A DNA stretch of 64,000 nucleotides from Chrysomallon squamiferum (lineage: Eukaryota > Mollusca > Gastropoda > Neomphalida > Peltospiridae): contig CM022667.1 of NCBI GenBank assembly GCA_012295275.1, positions 21,708,667 through 21,772,666 of the forward strand, written 5' to 3'. The translations under genes were made by a program, and so were the position numbers. Position 1 is the first letter of the stretch. Each line of letters begins with the position of its first letter. The notes under the pieces are model-generated. The model saw nothing but the letters and a program-made list of their open reading frames with translations, was not told the origin of the DNA and searched no databases. Below, piece by piece: positions 1 through 12,692 of this stretch.

Positions 1-1239
1 GTGGGAGAGAGAGAAAGGGAGAGGGAGAAGGAGAGGGAGGTGTGTGTGCCCTCTCTCTTTCCAGCTCTTATGTTGTCTAATAAAGCAAATTTTAAATAGA
101 ATATGACACGTCTCTCCTCACTGACAGACTTATTTTTGTATTTATTGTTGCACGTATTATGCATCTTTTCACGTATATTTGTGAGTGTGCATTCAGTTTG
201 TGTGTTCAAATATATATGTGTGCTGTTATTATTTTTGTTCACAAATGTGTGTGTCTGAGAGAGACTGATTTTGAATATAAAATATTTTATATTACTATAC
301 ATTTTTGAAATTAATGTCGTATTGTACATTATTTTTTTAAATATTATTCATAATGATGTAATATAAATATTAATTTAATGATATCTGTGATATTTTTTTA
401 TTAATTTTCAGATTTTAAAATCTTTTATAAACTTTAATGTTAAGAATATAGAATGATCAATAAAGAATGATCAAAACATTAAGATAAAGAGCATTTGTGA
501 TTTGTCACTAGGATGACAAGTGTTGTAAGAGCTGCACTGCAGTCGTTTTTCTCAGCCTTTCACAGTTGTGCACACATTGCTGCATGTCCTGTTACCCATA
601 CAAAGAAAGCACTGGTACAGTTTTGAAGATTTCCTTTCTCTGCTAAATGTCATGTGATCTAACACTCCATTACTTTTATGAAGCAATGACTAATTCTGGT
701 TTAACAACATTATTAAATTATTACAAATTGTGAAAAATAAAACTGAGAATTCTACAAGAAATTTATTTTTAATGAAATTCAAATTACAGAGAGATTACAT
801 TCCACAAAAATTGTAAATTTTTTGTCTTAAGATTATTTGCCTTATAAAAACTGATTATTCTTATTCTTCTTATTATTATTTCTTTTCTTTTTTCAGTGTT
901 TTATTATTTTGTTTGAAATGCATCTTCCAAATTTTGTTGTTCTTTATGCATATTTATTTAATATATTTTGATCATGTAATAAGTTTCAGTTATTATTATT
1001 TTTTAAATCATACTTGTCCACAATTAATAAATTAAAATATTTTTACCTGTGAAGGGTTAGAAAAGAAGAGTTAGTGTTTTGACAATATTAATTTAACTAC
1101 TGAAAGGACTTAACATGGAGATTTGATCCCAGAAACTTCGAGTTAATGAGATTAACGACGACACTAGCTTGTTAAAAGTAATCTTTAAGTGTATTTCCTC
1201 GTTTAAACTATAAATATATATTATGTAAGATCTTTCCAA

Positions 1240-1242
<3 letters not shown>
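1..1242. other. AT-rich sequence without recognised genes
   Basis: The first 40 bases are a GA-rich purine tract. The rest is plain AT-rich DNA with short T and ATT runs. No frame longer than trivial size was convincing. Confidence 0.7.
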
Positions 1243-1290
<48 letters not shown>

Positions 1291-1736
1291 TTATTTTAAT
1301 AACGCAGTAAAGCGGTTTTTTTATTGCGTTATTAATAAGTGAAAAAAGTCGTGACAGGATGAGTAATGGAGAAATACTATCAAAATGTATTTTCATTGTA
1401 TTACAGGTTGAGTATTCTTTATCGGAAATTCCGAACTCCGAAACAATTTTTCCACAGACCTAGTGATATGTTATGAACAAATTCATAATCTATAAGACTA
1501 TTTATCTATGTATAAAACAACCTGCAGCTATATGTGAAATATAAAGGGTTTTTATGTTTAGACTTCTTATAATCCAAAACATATCTCACACTGAACGGTT
1601 TCTGATAAAGGATTGTATTAATGTTAGTCTAGATAGTCTTAACAGTTGTTAGAATTAATTACTCGTTAGGTTATTTTTATATTTTTAGAATACTGGGAAA
1701 ACGTAACTATCATTATTCCTTTTCTTTCTTTTTTTA

Positions 1737-1769
<33 letters not shown>

Positions 1770-1796
1770 TTATTTTTTTTTTTTTTTTTTTTTTTT
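1243..1796. repeat. ATT tract, plain spacer and poly-T tract
   Basis: An ATT tract occupies 1243-1296 and a nearly pure T run 1741-1796. The 440 bases between hold nothing recognisable. Confidence 0.9.
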
Positions 1797-2097
1797 AGAT
1801 TTTCCTTACTTTCCTCACTGAAACAATGTTACCATAATTTAGTTATTATTTCATATAAAAAATTTGTGTGTAATTATGGATTTATGTAAATGTTTTTAAT
1901 TAGGAAAACATATTTTTATCTTTATCTATTCACAATGATCACGTGCAGTAATATTTATATTAATTTACAGATATATTATTTGTTAACACTCAAACTGATA
2001 GTGATAATAAATATAATATGAAAATAGTTATTTGTTTATTTACGATCTCGAAATAAATCTTTGAAACGTAAAATATTTATTGTAATAATTTTTTTAT

Positions 2098-2198
2098 GGC
2101 TGTTTTCATGGCTAAGATTGACTGGCTGTTTTCATGGCTAAGATTGACTGGCTGTTTTCATGGCTAAGATTGACTGGCTGCTTTCATGGCTAAGATTT
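2098..2198. repeat. 26-bp tandem repeat, four units
   Basis: The unit GGCTGTTTTCATGGCTAAGA plus TTGACT occurs three times in full and once in part. The last unit carries GCTGCTTTC in place of GCTGTTTTC. It is flanked by T-rich sequence. Confidence 0.93.
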
Positions 2199-3177
2199 TT
2201 TTAGATCTGCTTTCTTTCTCCCGGTTTCACTTATGAATACGCACTACCTTTGACTTAGTAAAGTCTTGAAGCATGAAGACAGCTTTGGTTCAGCTGTGGA
2301 TGGCTACTAAACAGTGGTTTATATTTTGTTCTGTAACAACTGCACATTTTCTAAACACATTTGTATGGATGGTTTGTTTTCAGAGCTACTGAAATCTGAA
2401 TTATTATTTGAAACCTTTTTTCTTTTTTCAGTGTATTTAGTAATATAATAAACTATTTAAACCTCTACCAATACTATTACTACTACTGCTTCTACTACTA
2501 CCACTACTTTTACTATCATCACTACTATGTTACAAGTAGAATATATATATTTTTTTAATTTAACGTTGGCGGTTCTAGCCACAATGCAGCCATTAAGCTA
2601 ATTGACTTGAGTATTGTGTGTTTAAGCGACATTATCCTGAACTCAGTGCCAGCGTGGCCAAGGGAGATTGTATACCTCAGAAAATGTCCTACCTCTAAAT
2701 TAGGGAAAACAACAACTACAATAACAACAACAAAACGGCAAAGAAAATCAGAGTAGCGAATTGCATGGTCTTTTATTAGCCGTAAACGACTAGAAATAAC
2801 CACAGATCAAAAATGCTCCATTAACTGCACAGTTTCTTATTCCATCTTCTGTGGTATTTTACTACAAATAACGACTTCGTGTAAAACGTAATTAAGTCAC
2901 GTTTTACGTAATGTGACCTGGAAAACAGCGTTTATCATGATATTGACATTGACTGATGTGGCATTTTAACAGCAGAAGTACTCTAATTCTAAAATTAGCT
3001 GTAATGGACTGAAAGAAAATGTGATTTGTGGCAATACTGGAAAACTGAACTCTCAGTGTCGAAGAGTTACTATAATTATGTCTTAACTGCTTTTTTCACG
3101 CAGTTTGTAATGTTTGTAGGTGAAAAGTAAAATTTCTCTTCCTTACTCTCACTCTCGTAAAAGCAATCACCACCACC
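2199..3177. other. Unassigned sequence
   Basis: A TAC/TAT trinucleotide-rich patch lies at about 2470-2530. An 82-codon reverse-strand frame (2555-2803) is partly built on an ACA/ACAACA-type run and matches nothing known to me. Confidence 0.6.
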
Positions 3178-3399
3178 AACACAGACACACATACACACAC
3201 ACAGCCACAAACACAAACATACACATACACACAGACACACACATACATACTCACACACACAGACACACATACTCCACACACATACACACAGACATACACA
3301 CACAGACATACACACACAAAGACACACACACAAACATACACACATAAATACATACACACACAGATACACACATACAGACATACACAAATACACACACAG

Positions 3400-3427
<28 letters not shown>
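3178..3427. repeat. CA-rich imperfect microsatellite
   Basis: About 250 bases of ACACAC interrupted by AGAC, ATAC and AAAC are found here. Cys/Val or Thr/His frames on both strands are repeat products. Confidence 0.95.
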
Positions 3428-3430
<3 letters not shown>

Positions 3431-4810
3431 CTTAATTTCATATGAATCTGTTCGCTGTCTAATCACTTTTTAAAACAGAAGTGCTAAAATTTCAAGCAAA
3501 AACTGCGTCGTGTAGAAACACTGAATATGCCATTTGTAAATTAATAAAAATCCTTACCGAACGTGAATTAGTGCTAAGTTCGTTTCAGCGCCTCAAGTGA
3601 TGAAAGTATTTGGAACAAGTGTTGCATTTAGTACACTCAAGACGCTTGAGGATAAAGTCTTCTACCAGAGAGTTGTGTGCGCTGTTCTTCAGTCCTGTGA
3701 CAGACATTTAATTAAGACTCGCAGTATCAAGAAACTCACACACCAATTGAATTCAGATGTGCGTCTTCTACTGCTTCTCTGTCTACAGCCGACAGATTTC
3801 TCAAAGACAGGCCGACTTTATTCTCAAGAATATTAAGGCAGACATTGGAAATGTCTTAATGGGATGAAGTGAGGCCAAATGACGTGCGTAAGATATGTCA
3901 ATTTTACTGTCTACAAAACGACAATTAAATTACTTTATTCGACGAATACCTGAAGCCTATATTCAGTGTTCAAAGATGTATAATGTCGACTAGATTATAA
4001 ATGTATAAATTACCAGTCGTTATTCATGAGATTTGCAAGTTTCGAAAACATCTCCTTGGGAACAAGCTAGGACAGCGTTAAATATAACGATACTTTATTA
4101 TTAGGACTAAATGAACTCAAGCACGCACAAATAATCCATAATGTGTGTATGTTTTTATATGCATATCTGCTTGCTCTTAAACTGAAATCCTACAGAAGCT
4201 TAGATAGACGCAAATGCTCATTTATAGAGAAATTCACATAGCACATTGACATATAAATACTCTTTACACTACACAGTCTAAAAACGGTTTGAAGACGAAT
4301 AGATCTACCAATACACTTTGTTACTCTGCTCAGTTAAAATAAATCGGGTTTTTTTGTTGTTGTTGTTTTTTTTTGTTGTTTTTTTATCTTTTATCTTCGT
4401 TAAAATTAGAAAAAAGAAACAAACAAAAAAGGGTTAAATCCGGTGTATGTAAGGCATTACAGTCAGGACTAATATCTAAATCATCAAAAACAAAACAAAC
4501 AGTAATATGCTTAATTTAGATTTGGTTTTATGTATATTACTGTTAGTTTATACAGAAATAAACGGAGAGTTAGGCCTAACCTAGAGGCGCCTATAACTAA
4601 ATCACTTACTGTGCAGCCAGACAGTTGTTAAAATAAACACACCAGACGATTCTTCAGATTTCACCACACCACAGCAGGATGAATGGTGATTTTAACACCG
4701 AACCTCTTTTATCAAAGTCTTATTTTATTTTATTTGAGATTTATTTATGTTTATTTTTATTTATTTATTTATTTATATATGTATGTATTTATCTATTTAT
4801 GTATTTATTT
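3428..4810. other. Unassigned sequence
   Basis: A 79-codon plus-strand frame (3597-3836) has fairly balanced composition, but it lacks a recognisable motif or clear splice sites. TTG/TTTT runs occur near 4350 and TTTA tracts at 4730-4815. Confidence 0.6.
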
Positions 4811-5131
4811 ATTTTTTGAAAGGTATAACAAATATTTTTAACTATATATTGTTGTAAACACGTTACCATATTATCAAAAACTAGTTGATGAAAGATGGTT
4901 TCAGCTGGTTACTTTGTACCAAGTTTATATGTTTGCGACAGTGCTGACAGTATTAATCATTAAACGACAACGAGAAAGATTCAGTTACTTAGAGATAAAA
5001 GAGTTTTCATAATTATTTTCTTTTACCCGCCTTCCGGAGGATTCCAGCAGAAATAAATAATGCATGATGGAAATAAAACATTTTGTTTTATTCACTACAT
5101 AAGTGAATTTTTGAATTATTCTCAACTAAAT

Positions 5132-5133
<2 letters not shown>
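4811..5133 (+). repeat. Dispersed ~300-bp element ending in a TC tract, copy 1
   Basis: The 283-base core from 4851 aligns without gaps to 15069-15351 with only a handful of differences. In both places a TTTA/ATT-rich stretch precedes it and a (TC)n tract follows at the same base; beyond the tract the sequences differ. The shared borders suggest a short interspersed element or MITE whose 3' end is the TC tract. No RNA polymerase III boxes, inverted repeats or target duplications were identified. Confidence 0.8.
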
Positions 5134-5191
<58 letters not shown>

Positions 5192-5506
5192 AATAAAAAA
5201 AAAATGAAAATTAAAAAGTACAATTAAATTAAAGATTATAAATAATAAAATAAAATAATAATAATAAAAAATAAATAAATAAATAAAAATATAAATAAAT
5301 AAATAAACAGAAAATAAAACCAAACAAAAAAATGAAGAACAACCAAACAAAACAAACACAGAATACAACAACAGAAAACAAAAACAAAAAACAACAACAA
5401 TAATCGCCCGAAAAAAACACAAATAACAACAAAAATCCACAATCCACACTTATTAACTGCTGACATACTCTCAGAAGATATATATATATATACACAAACA
5501 CACACA

Positions 5507-5558
<52 letters not shown>

Positions 5559-5690
5559 TATATATATATACACAAACACACACATATATGTATAGATATA
5601 TATATATATACACACACACTTATATATATATATACACAAACACACACATATATGTATAGATATATATATATATACATTACATACATACAT
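5134..5690. repeat. TC tract, A-rich block and TA/CA cluster
   Basis: (TC)n occupies 5134-5190. An A-rich block (5191-5460) with AAT, AAC and AAAT motifs follows. From about 5478 to 5690 TA tracts alternate with ACACAAACACACACATATAT modules, repeated about three times. No genes were seen. Confidence 0.9.
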
Positions 5691-6340
5691 AAAGCTAAAC
5701 ATTTAAATAAATGCTAATATTATTAAACTTCACAGTTTTAGCTAAATTTCATTTTGACTTATAGAGTGTATTTTACACTTACTTTGTAGTAACGGTATTT
5801 GTCCAGCAAATAATTTTTTTTTTTTTTTTTTTAAATAAAAATATCCTGTCATGATAACATGTAATTTTCTTCTACCACTGCCAGCTAAAACGTGATCAGG
5901 TAACTCGCATTGACAGTGACAGTTAAGTGATACCTAAGTCATCATGGAGATAACAGCCTCATTCAATCTGTGTTATTAATTATCGTCTTGCTATGATCCA
6001 TACGTATAATACAGTTGAAGACAGTCTCTTCGAAATTTCAATTTGAAAAACAAACAAGCAAAAAACGATATCAATATAACAACAATAACTGTAGTAGTAA
6101 TAGAGGTAGTGTTAGAAGACGTAGCAGTAGTAGTAATAAATAAATAAAATTAATAAAACAGCAATTCATGGATCTAGTGATATGTAGAGACGCCCACCAA
6201 AGTTTTAATAAATATACCGTCACTACAATAACAGCAATAACTACTACTATTACTCTACTACTACCAATACTACTACTAATAATAATCTGAATTTTAAAAT
6301 AAAGTTAGATTTTCAGACTTATTTAAAATATATTTGCTAC
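5691..6340. other. Unassigned AT-rich sequence
   Basis: It contains a short poly-T run and TAG/TAC trinucleotide-rich stretches (about 6080-6290). Nothing else was recognised. Confidence 0.65.
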
Positions 6341-7260
6341 GACGTCAGGTTGTAATGTCTAGTACTAGCGGCTGTCTCTAATCGTCAGGTTGTAATGTCT
6401 AGTACTAGCGGCTATCTCTAATCGTCAGGTTGTAATGTCTAGTACTAGCGGCTATCTCTAACTTTCAGGTTGTAATGTCTAGTACTAGCGGCTATCTCTA
6501 ATCGTCAGGTTGTAATGTCTAGTACTAGTGCCTATCTCTAATCGTCATGTTGTAATGTCTAGTACTAGCGGCTATCTCTAATCGTCAGGTTGTAATGTCT
6601 AGTACTAGCGGCTATCTCTAATCGTCAGGTTGTAATGTCTAGTACTAGCGGCTATCTCTAATCGTCAGGTTGTAATGTCTAGTACTAGCGGCTATATCTA
6701 ACTGTCAGGTTGTAATGTCTAGTACTAGCGGCTATCTCTAATCGTCAGGTTGTAATGTCTAGTACTAGCGGCTATCTCTAATCGTCAGGTTGTAATGTCT
6801 AGTTCTAGTGCCTATCTCTAATCGTCAGGTTGTAATGTCTAGTACTAGCGGCTATCTCTAACTGTCAGGTTGTAATGTCTAGTACTAGCGGCTATCTCTA
6901 ATCGTCAGGTTGTAATGTCTAGTACTAGTGCCTATCTCTAATCGTCAGGTTGTAATGTCTAGTACTAGCGGCTATCTCTAACCGTCAGGTTGTAATGTCT
7001 AGTACTAGCGGCTATCTCTAATCGTCAGGTTGTAATGTCTAGTACTAGCGGCTATCTCTAATCGTCAGGTTGTAATGTCTAGTACTAGCGGCTATCTCTA
7101 ATCGTCAGGTTGTAATGTCTAGTACTAGCGGCTATCTCTAATCGTCAGGTTGTAATGTCTAGTACTAGCGGCTATCTCTAATCGTCAGGTTGTAATGTCT
7201 AGTACTAGCGGCTATTTCTAATCGTCAGGTTGTAATGTCTAGTACTAGCGGCTATCTCTA
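6341..7260. repeat. 40-bp minisatellite, 23 units
   Basis: There are 23 consecutive units of exactly 40 bases with no indel. Each contains TCAGGTTGTAATGTCT followed by AGTACTAGCGGCTATCTCTA or a close variant. Most units contain the ten-base palindrome CTAGTACTAG. Variants include TAGTGCC in place of TAGCGGC (units 5, 12 and 15), ACTG or ACCG starts (10, 14, 17) and a TATTTC unit (22). Both edges are sharp. No coding frame was seen through it. Confidence 0.97.
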
Positions 7261-8535
7261 ATCGCAGTCTGGGCCAGTGGACTGTTTGCTGTGGGTAACA
7301 TCTAGATGACAGATCCCAGTATCAGAAATCTAAGACCATTTGTACATCAACTGCTGATTCACTGGAGGCGCCCCTCCACTATGGCTTATTTATTTATTTA
7401 TTTATTTATTTAGTTATTTATTTATCATCCATTCTTTTTTCTTCTTCTTCTTCTTTTGTAATAAAACCAGAATATAAACATTTAAATTAAAGAATAAACG
7501 TTACACTGCGGCCATTGAGGAGAAATAGTTCAAGTAATAAATCTATTTACTCACCCAGTTCACATTTACACTAATAACACAAACAAACAAAAAACAGTCA
7601 TATATTAAGAAACATTTATTAAGAAACAATCAGAAAATGATATTAATTAAAATATCTTCTGCTTTGTCTTCACATTAACCACTATACATTCAGCGATCGG
7701 AATGTTCGCGAATTCTTTAATGATATATCTGATATTAATTTTTTAATTATTACCGTCTCTTTTGTTTGCAGTAAATGTTTCAGATTATGTAACTATTGCA
7801 CTTGAATCCAGACTAGGACAAAACTACATCACTAATTCAGTTAGAATTACATTAACTAAACCCACAAAGGAAATATATTGTGTTATCTTTATCTAAGCAG
7901 CTTTTCATGAATATACATGGTTGTGACGAACAGTAAAACTGATTTATAAAGCGTTGATAGTTAAACTATAGGGACATTAACAGAGGAGACTATACAGTTA
8001 TAACTAAGAAATCACGTGACATATCTAGATAGCTGTTAGCTCGGAACCGTCTCAGAGGAAAAGGTTTGCTTAATCTGAACGTCTGACCTGAAATAAATCA
8101 ACGTTTATACGATGACATTACTTTTGTTAATTTGTTTTCTATGCAAATTATTTTAAACTCAGAAGCAGATATGTTAAACGAACAAACTAAAAATAATTAA
8201 TGTTGAAATTATTAATTCAATTCATGTACGGATATTATGGTCAAACGCTAGCCAGGAAATTTAAATTTCAGTATTAGTCAGTTAACGTTGTTAAAACAAA
8301 CTTCCATGTAGACGGAGTCTGGAAATATTCTCCAGTGGCTGTGATATCACAGCTCCGTTCAAACTATCATTCATTCAAAACAGCGATAAGTAATAGTAAT
8401 AAACCCCTTCTCATATCACTTTCTTAGAAAAGTAGAAAATAATTACCTTAATTTGGTTCACTGTTTTCTAAAAACTTTAGTGGGACTCTCTATATATATA
8501 TATTTATAAAATTAAATAAAATCCATCAAGTTTCA
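7261..8535. other. Unassigned sequence right of the 40-bp array
   Basis: It contains a TTTA tract (7384-7424) and TTC units (about 7440-7455). The remainder is plain AT-rich DNA; no gene was seen. Confidence 0.65.
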
Positions 8536-8705
<170 letters not shown>

Positions 8706-10292
8706 TTTTTGTTTGTTTAATATCCACACGCTTACTGAATCCAGTTCCCAAAATGATACGGATAAACTTCATCTGTCTGTCAGACCTACTCTTGCCTTGT
8801 GTTGGTTATATTTTAATAAGATATGAGACCAGCCCCATCATATCTTTGCTTATGAAGACAATTTGAACTTTTAACCTTGCAGCAGAACTCTCGCGACATT
8901 GATTATGTATGATACTGGTGTCAATCGGGCGTTTAATCAAAGCAGTGCAGAAAATTACTTATAATTATTATGTTTACTGTGGATCTTACACTCAGTGTGG
9001 CAGATATAACCATTAGTATCTGGGAGTAAAGCCAATGCAGACTGAAGTTATTTGTGTGTAATCAACGATTTCATATTAGATATATCATAATTATCTCCCT
9101 TGGGCTAAGCCTGGATCCATTAACTTTATCAGAAATTCCCTTTATTTCTTCTAAACAAGATTGTGGCGTATTTTGTACTATTCAGTATTATTTGTCTAAT
9201 TGTAATATAATAATATTATTATGCAGTCTGACAATCAGTTATCAGATTGATATTTTACTTAAGGTTAGCCTTTTATTGAAAACTATAAATATATATGCCG
9301 ATGATAATATTGGTGACTTATTTACTTACTTGATCATAAACGAGAAAAACACAACAAAATCCTCGGAAAGCCCATCTCGATTTGAAATTGTATGTTGACG
9401 CCGTTTTCTGGGCCAGAAAAGGTTTGTCCATTTTTTAAATTTAATATTGATTTATTGCAAACTTTAAAACAACTCTTAGAATTACAACAGTTAGATTACA
9501 TAACCCTTAAAAATATTATGTTCTATTGTGGTAATTCAACATAAACAGCTTTCTCATTAACAGACAGAGGATCAGCGAGGAAGACAGACGTCTGCTCAGA
9601 CGTGACACACTGAGTGTAAACATCACGTACAAGACTCGTCTTCGTGATAACAGATTATGATAGAGTTATAAGTATATACCAGTGTGACAGTATCACATAC
9701 GCTATTTCTCTTTGTTTATTTATAACAGCCCCAGTGAACACAGTGATGGGTGGGGTTTAAATGTCGCTCACTGATGTTAAAAGTTAAGTTAGATTTTCTT
9801 CGCATATTAAAGGTGTTTTCTTCATCGGTATATATTTTTTGCATCTTCACTGGAACTAGTTGTAACTTAGGTTTTGTTAATTATCTTAAAGTTATAAAAA
9901 TAAAAAAATATATATATAATAATAAAACAAAATAAATAAATAAATAAATAAATAAAATAAAATAAAATAATAAAAAAATTAATAAAAATAAAAAAACAAC
10001 AACAATAATGATAATAATGTGATGTTATTTCTTTATAGCGAATATGTTTATATTTGGAAAATTATATAAACTATTTTAGAAATAACGGATCTGATCGTGG
10101 TTTAAACAAGATCACCAACATCTTAGATTGTTTCATTTTCACACGTCGTGGATGTAATGTTTAAACAAAGTCTGTTTATAGATTCTTATTTATATTTTAC
10201 TTTCTTTGATCTTCCAGATAGAAGACACTGATATAAGCTAACACTATGTTTATAAACAAACATCATCTAACAGTTCGAGCAGGCTGTTAGAC

Positions 10293-10295
<3 letters not shown>
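8706..10295. other. Unassigned sequence
   Basis: Apart from the doubtful frame at 9035-9544, it holds an AAAT/AAAAT tract (about 9930-9990). No other feature was recognised. Confidence 0.6.
9035..9544 (+). other. Doubtful open frame, interrupted here and intact in contig 2
   Basis: At 23183-23689 the corresponding sequence forms a 168-codon frame from ATG to TAA. Here three small length differences break it. The predicted protein is rich in Ile, Leu and Asn as expected of AT-rich noncoding DNA, has no recognised domain, and its single Tyr-Ala-Asp-Asp is not in a reverse-transcriptase context. A chance frame is most likely. Confidence 0.2.
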
Positions 10296-10367
<72 letters not shown>

Positions 10368-10450
10368 TATATATGATGTGTGAACGTGTGTGCATGATTC
10401 TGTGTGTGTGTGTGTGTGTGTGCGTGCGCGCGCGTGTGCGTGTGCGTGTA
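10296..10450. repeat. CA/CATA/TA tract followed by TG tract
   Basis: (CA)n, (CATA)n and (TA)n (10296-10375) precede a TG/GC tract (10400-10450). The CA and TG parts are complementary and could fold together. The contig 2 copy is at about 24441-24590. Confidence 0.92.
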
Positions 10451-11139
10451 TGTTTGTTTCTATATTATAAAAGCATTCCGTTCTGGAGACGAGAGACTTC
10501 AGACCTATGCTATTAATAAAAAGAAAACAAATAGTATTAGGTTCTGTGGAAAATCACTCACAAATATCAGGATTAACTTAATTACCTCGCTTTTGTCATT
10601 TCTTGTAGAGACATCGTGTAGCTTGGATCGACAGTGGTTGCCATGGCGATAACTATTCCTTCCTAATCAACATATTAACATGTCTCTCTTAGTAAGGAAA
10701 TCTTTGTTGCTCAACATTCTAGTCTAGAATGATTCTCTCTTTGTTTTCTTGATATTTGCAGCATTGTTTCTCATCTCCAAAGTGGAGTATTTATAACATT
10801 TAATATAAAAGTAAAATATAAACAAGAGATCTGTGATAAAAATGAATGTTCGGATTTAAAAAATACACACCTCCCCCCAAAAAATAAATAAATAAAATAA
10901 AACCAACCAGTCAGAAATAAGAACAAAAAAATTACCCGACGGATGTAAACACAGATATACACATTCCCCAAATTCAAATATTCATGTACACAAAAGTTTA
11001 TACACGTGTGAAAACACAGCTGTTATATGTAAATTTATAACACAGATATATATGCTCTAAGAAATATAACCAAATATACATGGATGCACAACGTAAACAC
11101 GGATATACACGGACCTGTAAACGCAAACAAAGCTATACC
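10451..11139. other. Unassigned sequence
   Basis: Plain sequence with an A-rich patch (10855-10935). The short frames on both strands are not convincing. Confidence 0.6.
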
Positions 11140-11285
11140 TGGACATATAAATGTAAAAACACAGATATAGATAGATACTGAAGCGTGAACAAAAATATAC
11201 ATTGACACACAAGTGTAAATAAAAATATACATTGACACACAGATATATATGGACATGCAAATATTAACAGAAACACATATGCAAA
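11140..11285. repeat. Diverged fringe of the 28-bp minisatellite
   Basis: Irregular pieces such as GTAAATAAAAATATACATTG and GACACACA repeat loosely here. They share the AATGTAAA/ATATAC alternation of the main array, suggesting an older, decayed edge. Confidence 0.6.
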
Positions 11286-11575
11286 TGTAAACAGATATAA
11301 TTGGATATACAGATATAATTGGATATACAAATGTAAACAGATATAATTGGATATACAAAAGTAAACAGATATAATTGGATATACAAATGTAAACAGATAT
11401 AATTGGATATACAAATGTAAATACAGATATATATGGTTATACAAATGTAAACAGATATAATTGGATATACAAAAGTAAACAGATATAATTGGATATACAA
11501 ATGTAAACAGATATAATTGGATATACAAATGTAAATACAGATATATATGGTTATACAAATGTAAACAGAAATTAT
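11286..11575. repeat. 28-bp minisatellite with a higher-order repeat
   Basis: Units of 28 bases contain AACAGATATAATTGGATATA. Some units are variants (ACAAAAG in place of ACAAATG, or TACAGATATATATGGTTATA). A block of about four units, including both variants, is itself repeated in order from about 11352 to 11570. Reverse-strand frames here encode Tyr/Ile/Cys-rich repeats and are not considered genes. Confidence 0.92.
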
Positions 11576-12639
11576 ATGGATACAAAAATATGTAGACAGA
11601 TTTATATTATATACATATTTATCTATCTCTATACATACACAAACACACACACATAAGATAGAGTGAACCATGTTCATGGATACACATAGATATACATGAC
11701 ATACAAACATAAGAAACAGGTGATATAATTTTGTTTTATCTACAATTACTGTATATAGTGGTATGACATTGTGACCTGATAATTTCCTATATTTTCGGGG
11801 ATTGACCAAAAATATAATTTTTTTATATACACACCCAGATTATATACACACACATATGAGTGTTATTGAGTGTTTAATTACTGATTTAGATATTTAACCA
11901 TTTTAGAAAGTTTCCATTAAAAAATTAACAAATAAATTGTTGAAAGTACGAACTATTTGTTTTCAGGTAGACTAACAACGAAATCAACACACACGAATCC
12001 ACGGCTGTCGAAGCGAGTTGATAAAAATTTAATTTCATTTAGTTTTCATATTATTTAGGATTGCAGGACAAAAGATATAACAGTTCAGATCGAATGGCCC
12101 AAGAAAGCTCGACAAAGCCTCACTGAATTCGGCCTTTCTCATCTTCGCAGGATAAAGCTGATGTCTAAAGAGAGTATCCAGTTATTCCCTATATAACCCG
12201 TCTAAGAAACAACATACACACAAACACAAGCAAACATTGATATACATCTAATATATTATTTTATTATTTTGTTTAGTGCCGTTTGATGTAATAACTTGCA
12301 AGTTATTAATACTCTTTGGTATATGTGTATTTAGTGTTGTGTCAGATCTTTACAATTTCGAATTTGTTTCATTGTTTGTAATCTTACAAGAAATTGGAGT
12401 CTGTTGATTCGATAGAACTTCTATATTTTTCTCATTTTATTTTTTACAGGAAATATCAAATATAACATAACTTAACTTTATAAATTTATAACAAGAGTAT
12501 AAGGTTGGAATTTCACTTTGACCATTATTGAGCTCATTTTATCATTCGGGACTTGTCGGATAATTTCGACTACACTGGAAATTAGAACTACTTCTACTAC
12601 TTTTTCAACATCAGTCCCCGGCTTTACGTGTTTTATACA
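11576..12639. other. Unassigned AT-rich sequence
   Basis: Residual ATAC/CACA motifs continue to about 11850; then plain sequence. No gene was recognised. Confidence 0.6.
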
Positions 12640-12692
12640 CTTCTAATCTGCTGTTATAATAACGGTGCTTGTTTATAACAACGCAGGTGAGT
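12640..12692 (+). pseudogene. Possible decayed relative of exon 1a
   Basis: The stretch before the donor-like GTGAGTG (12687) resembles the end of exon 1a. It shares ATAATAAC, then GTGCT, then CAACGCAG before the donor. The frame matching Ile-Thr-Val-Leu has an in-frame TAA nearby and no start codon, so it could not act as a coding first exon as it stands. The resemblance is short and may be chance. It recurs at about 26781-26833 in the duplicated copy. Confidence 0.2.

Noticed and set aside
3076-3466. Cys-Val and Thr-His rich frames on both strands
   Set aside because: They are products of the CA-rich microsatellite.
6341-7260. Regular 40-base repeats, considered as a CRISPR array
   Set aside because: Units are contiguous and homologous along their whole length with no unique spacers, and the genome is eukaryotic.
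11035-11809. Tyr/Ile/Cys/Leu-rich reverse-strand frames up to 181 codons
   Set aside because: They run through the 28-bp minisatellite and its fringe and mirror the repeat period; stop-free length comes from the repeat.
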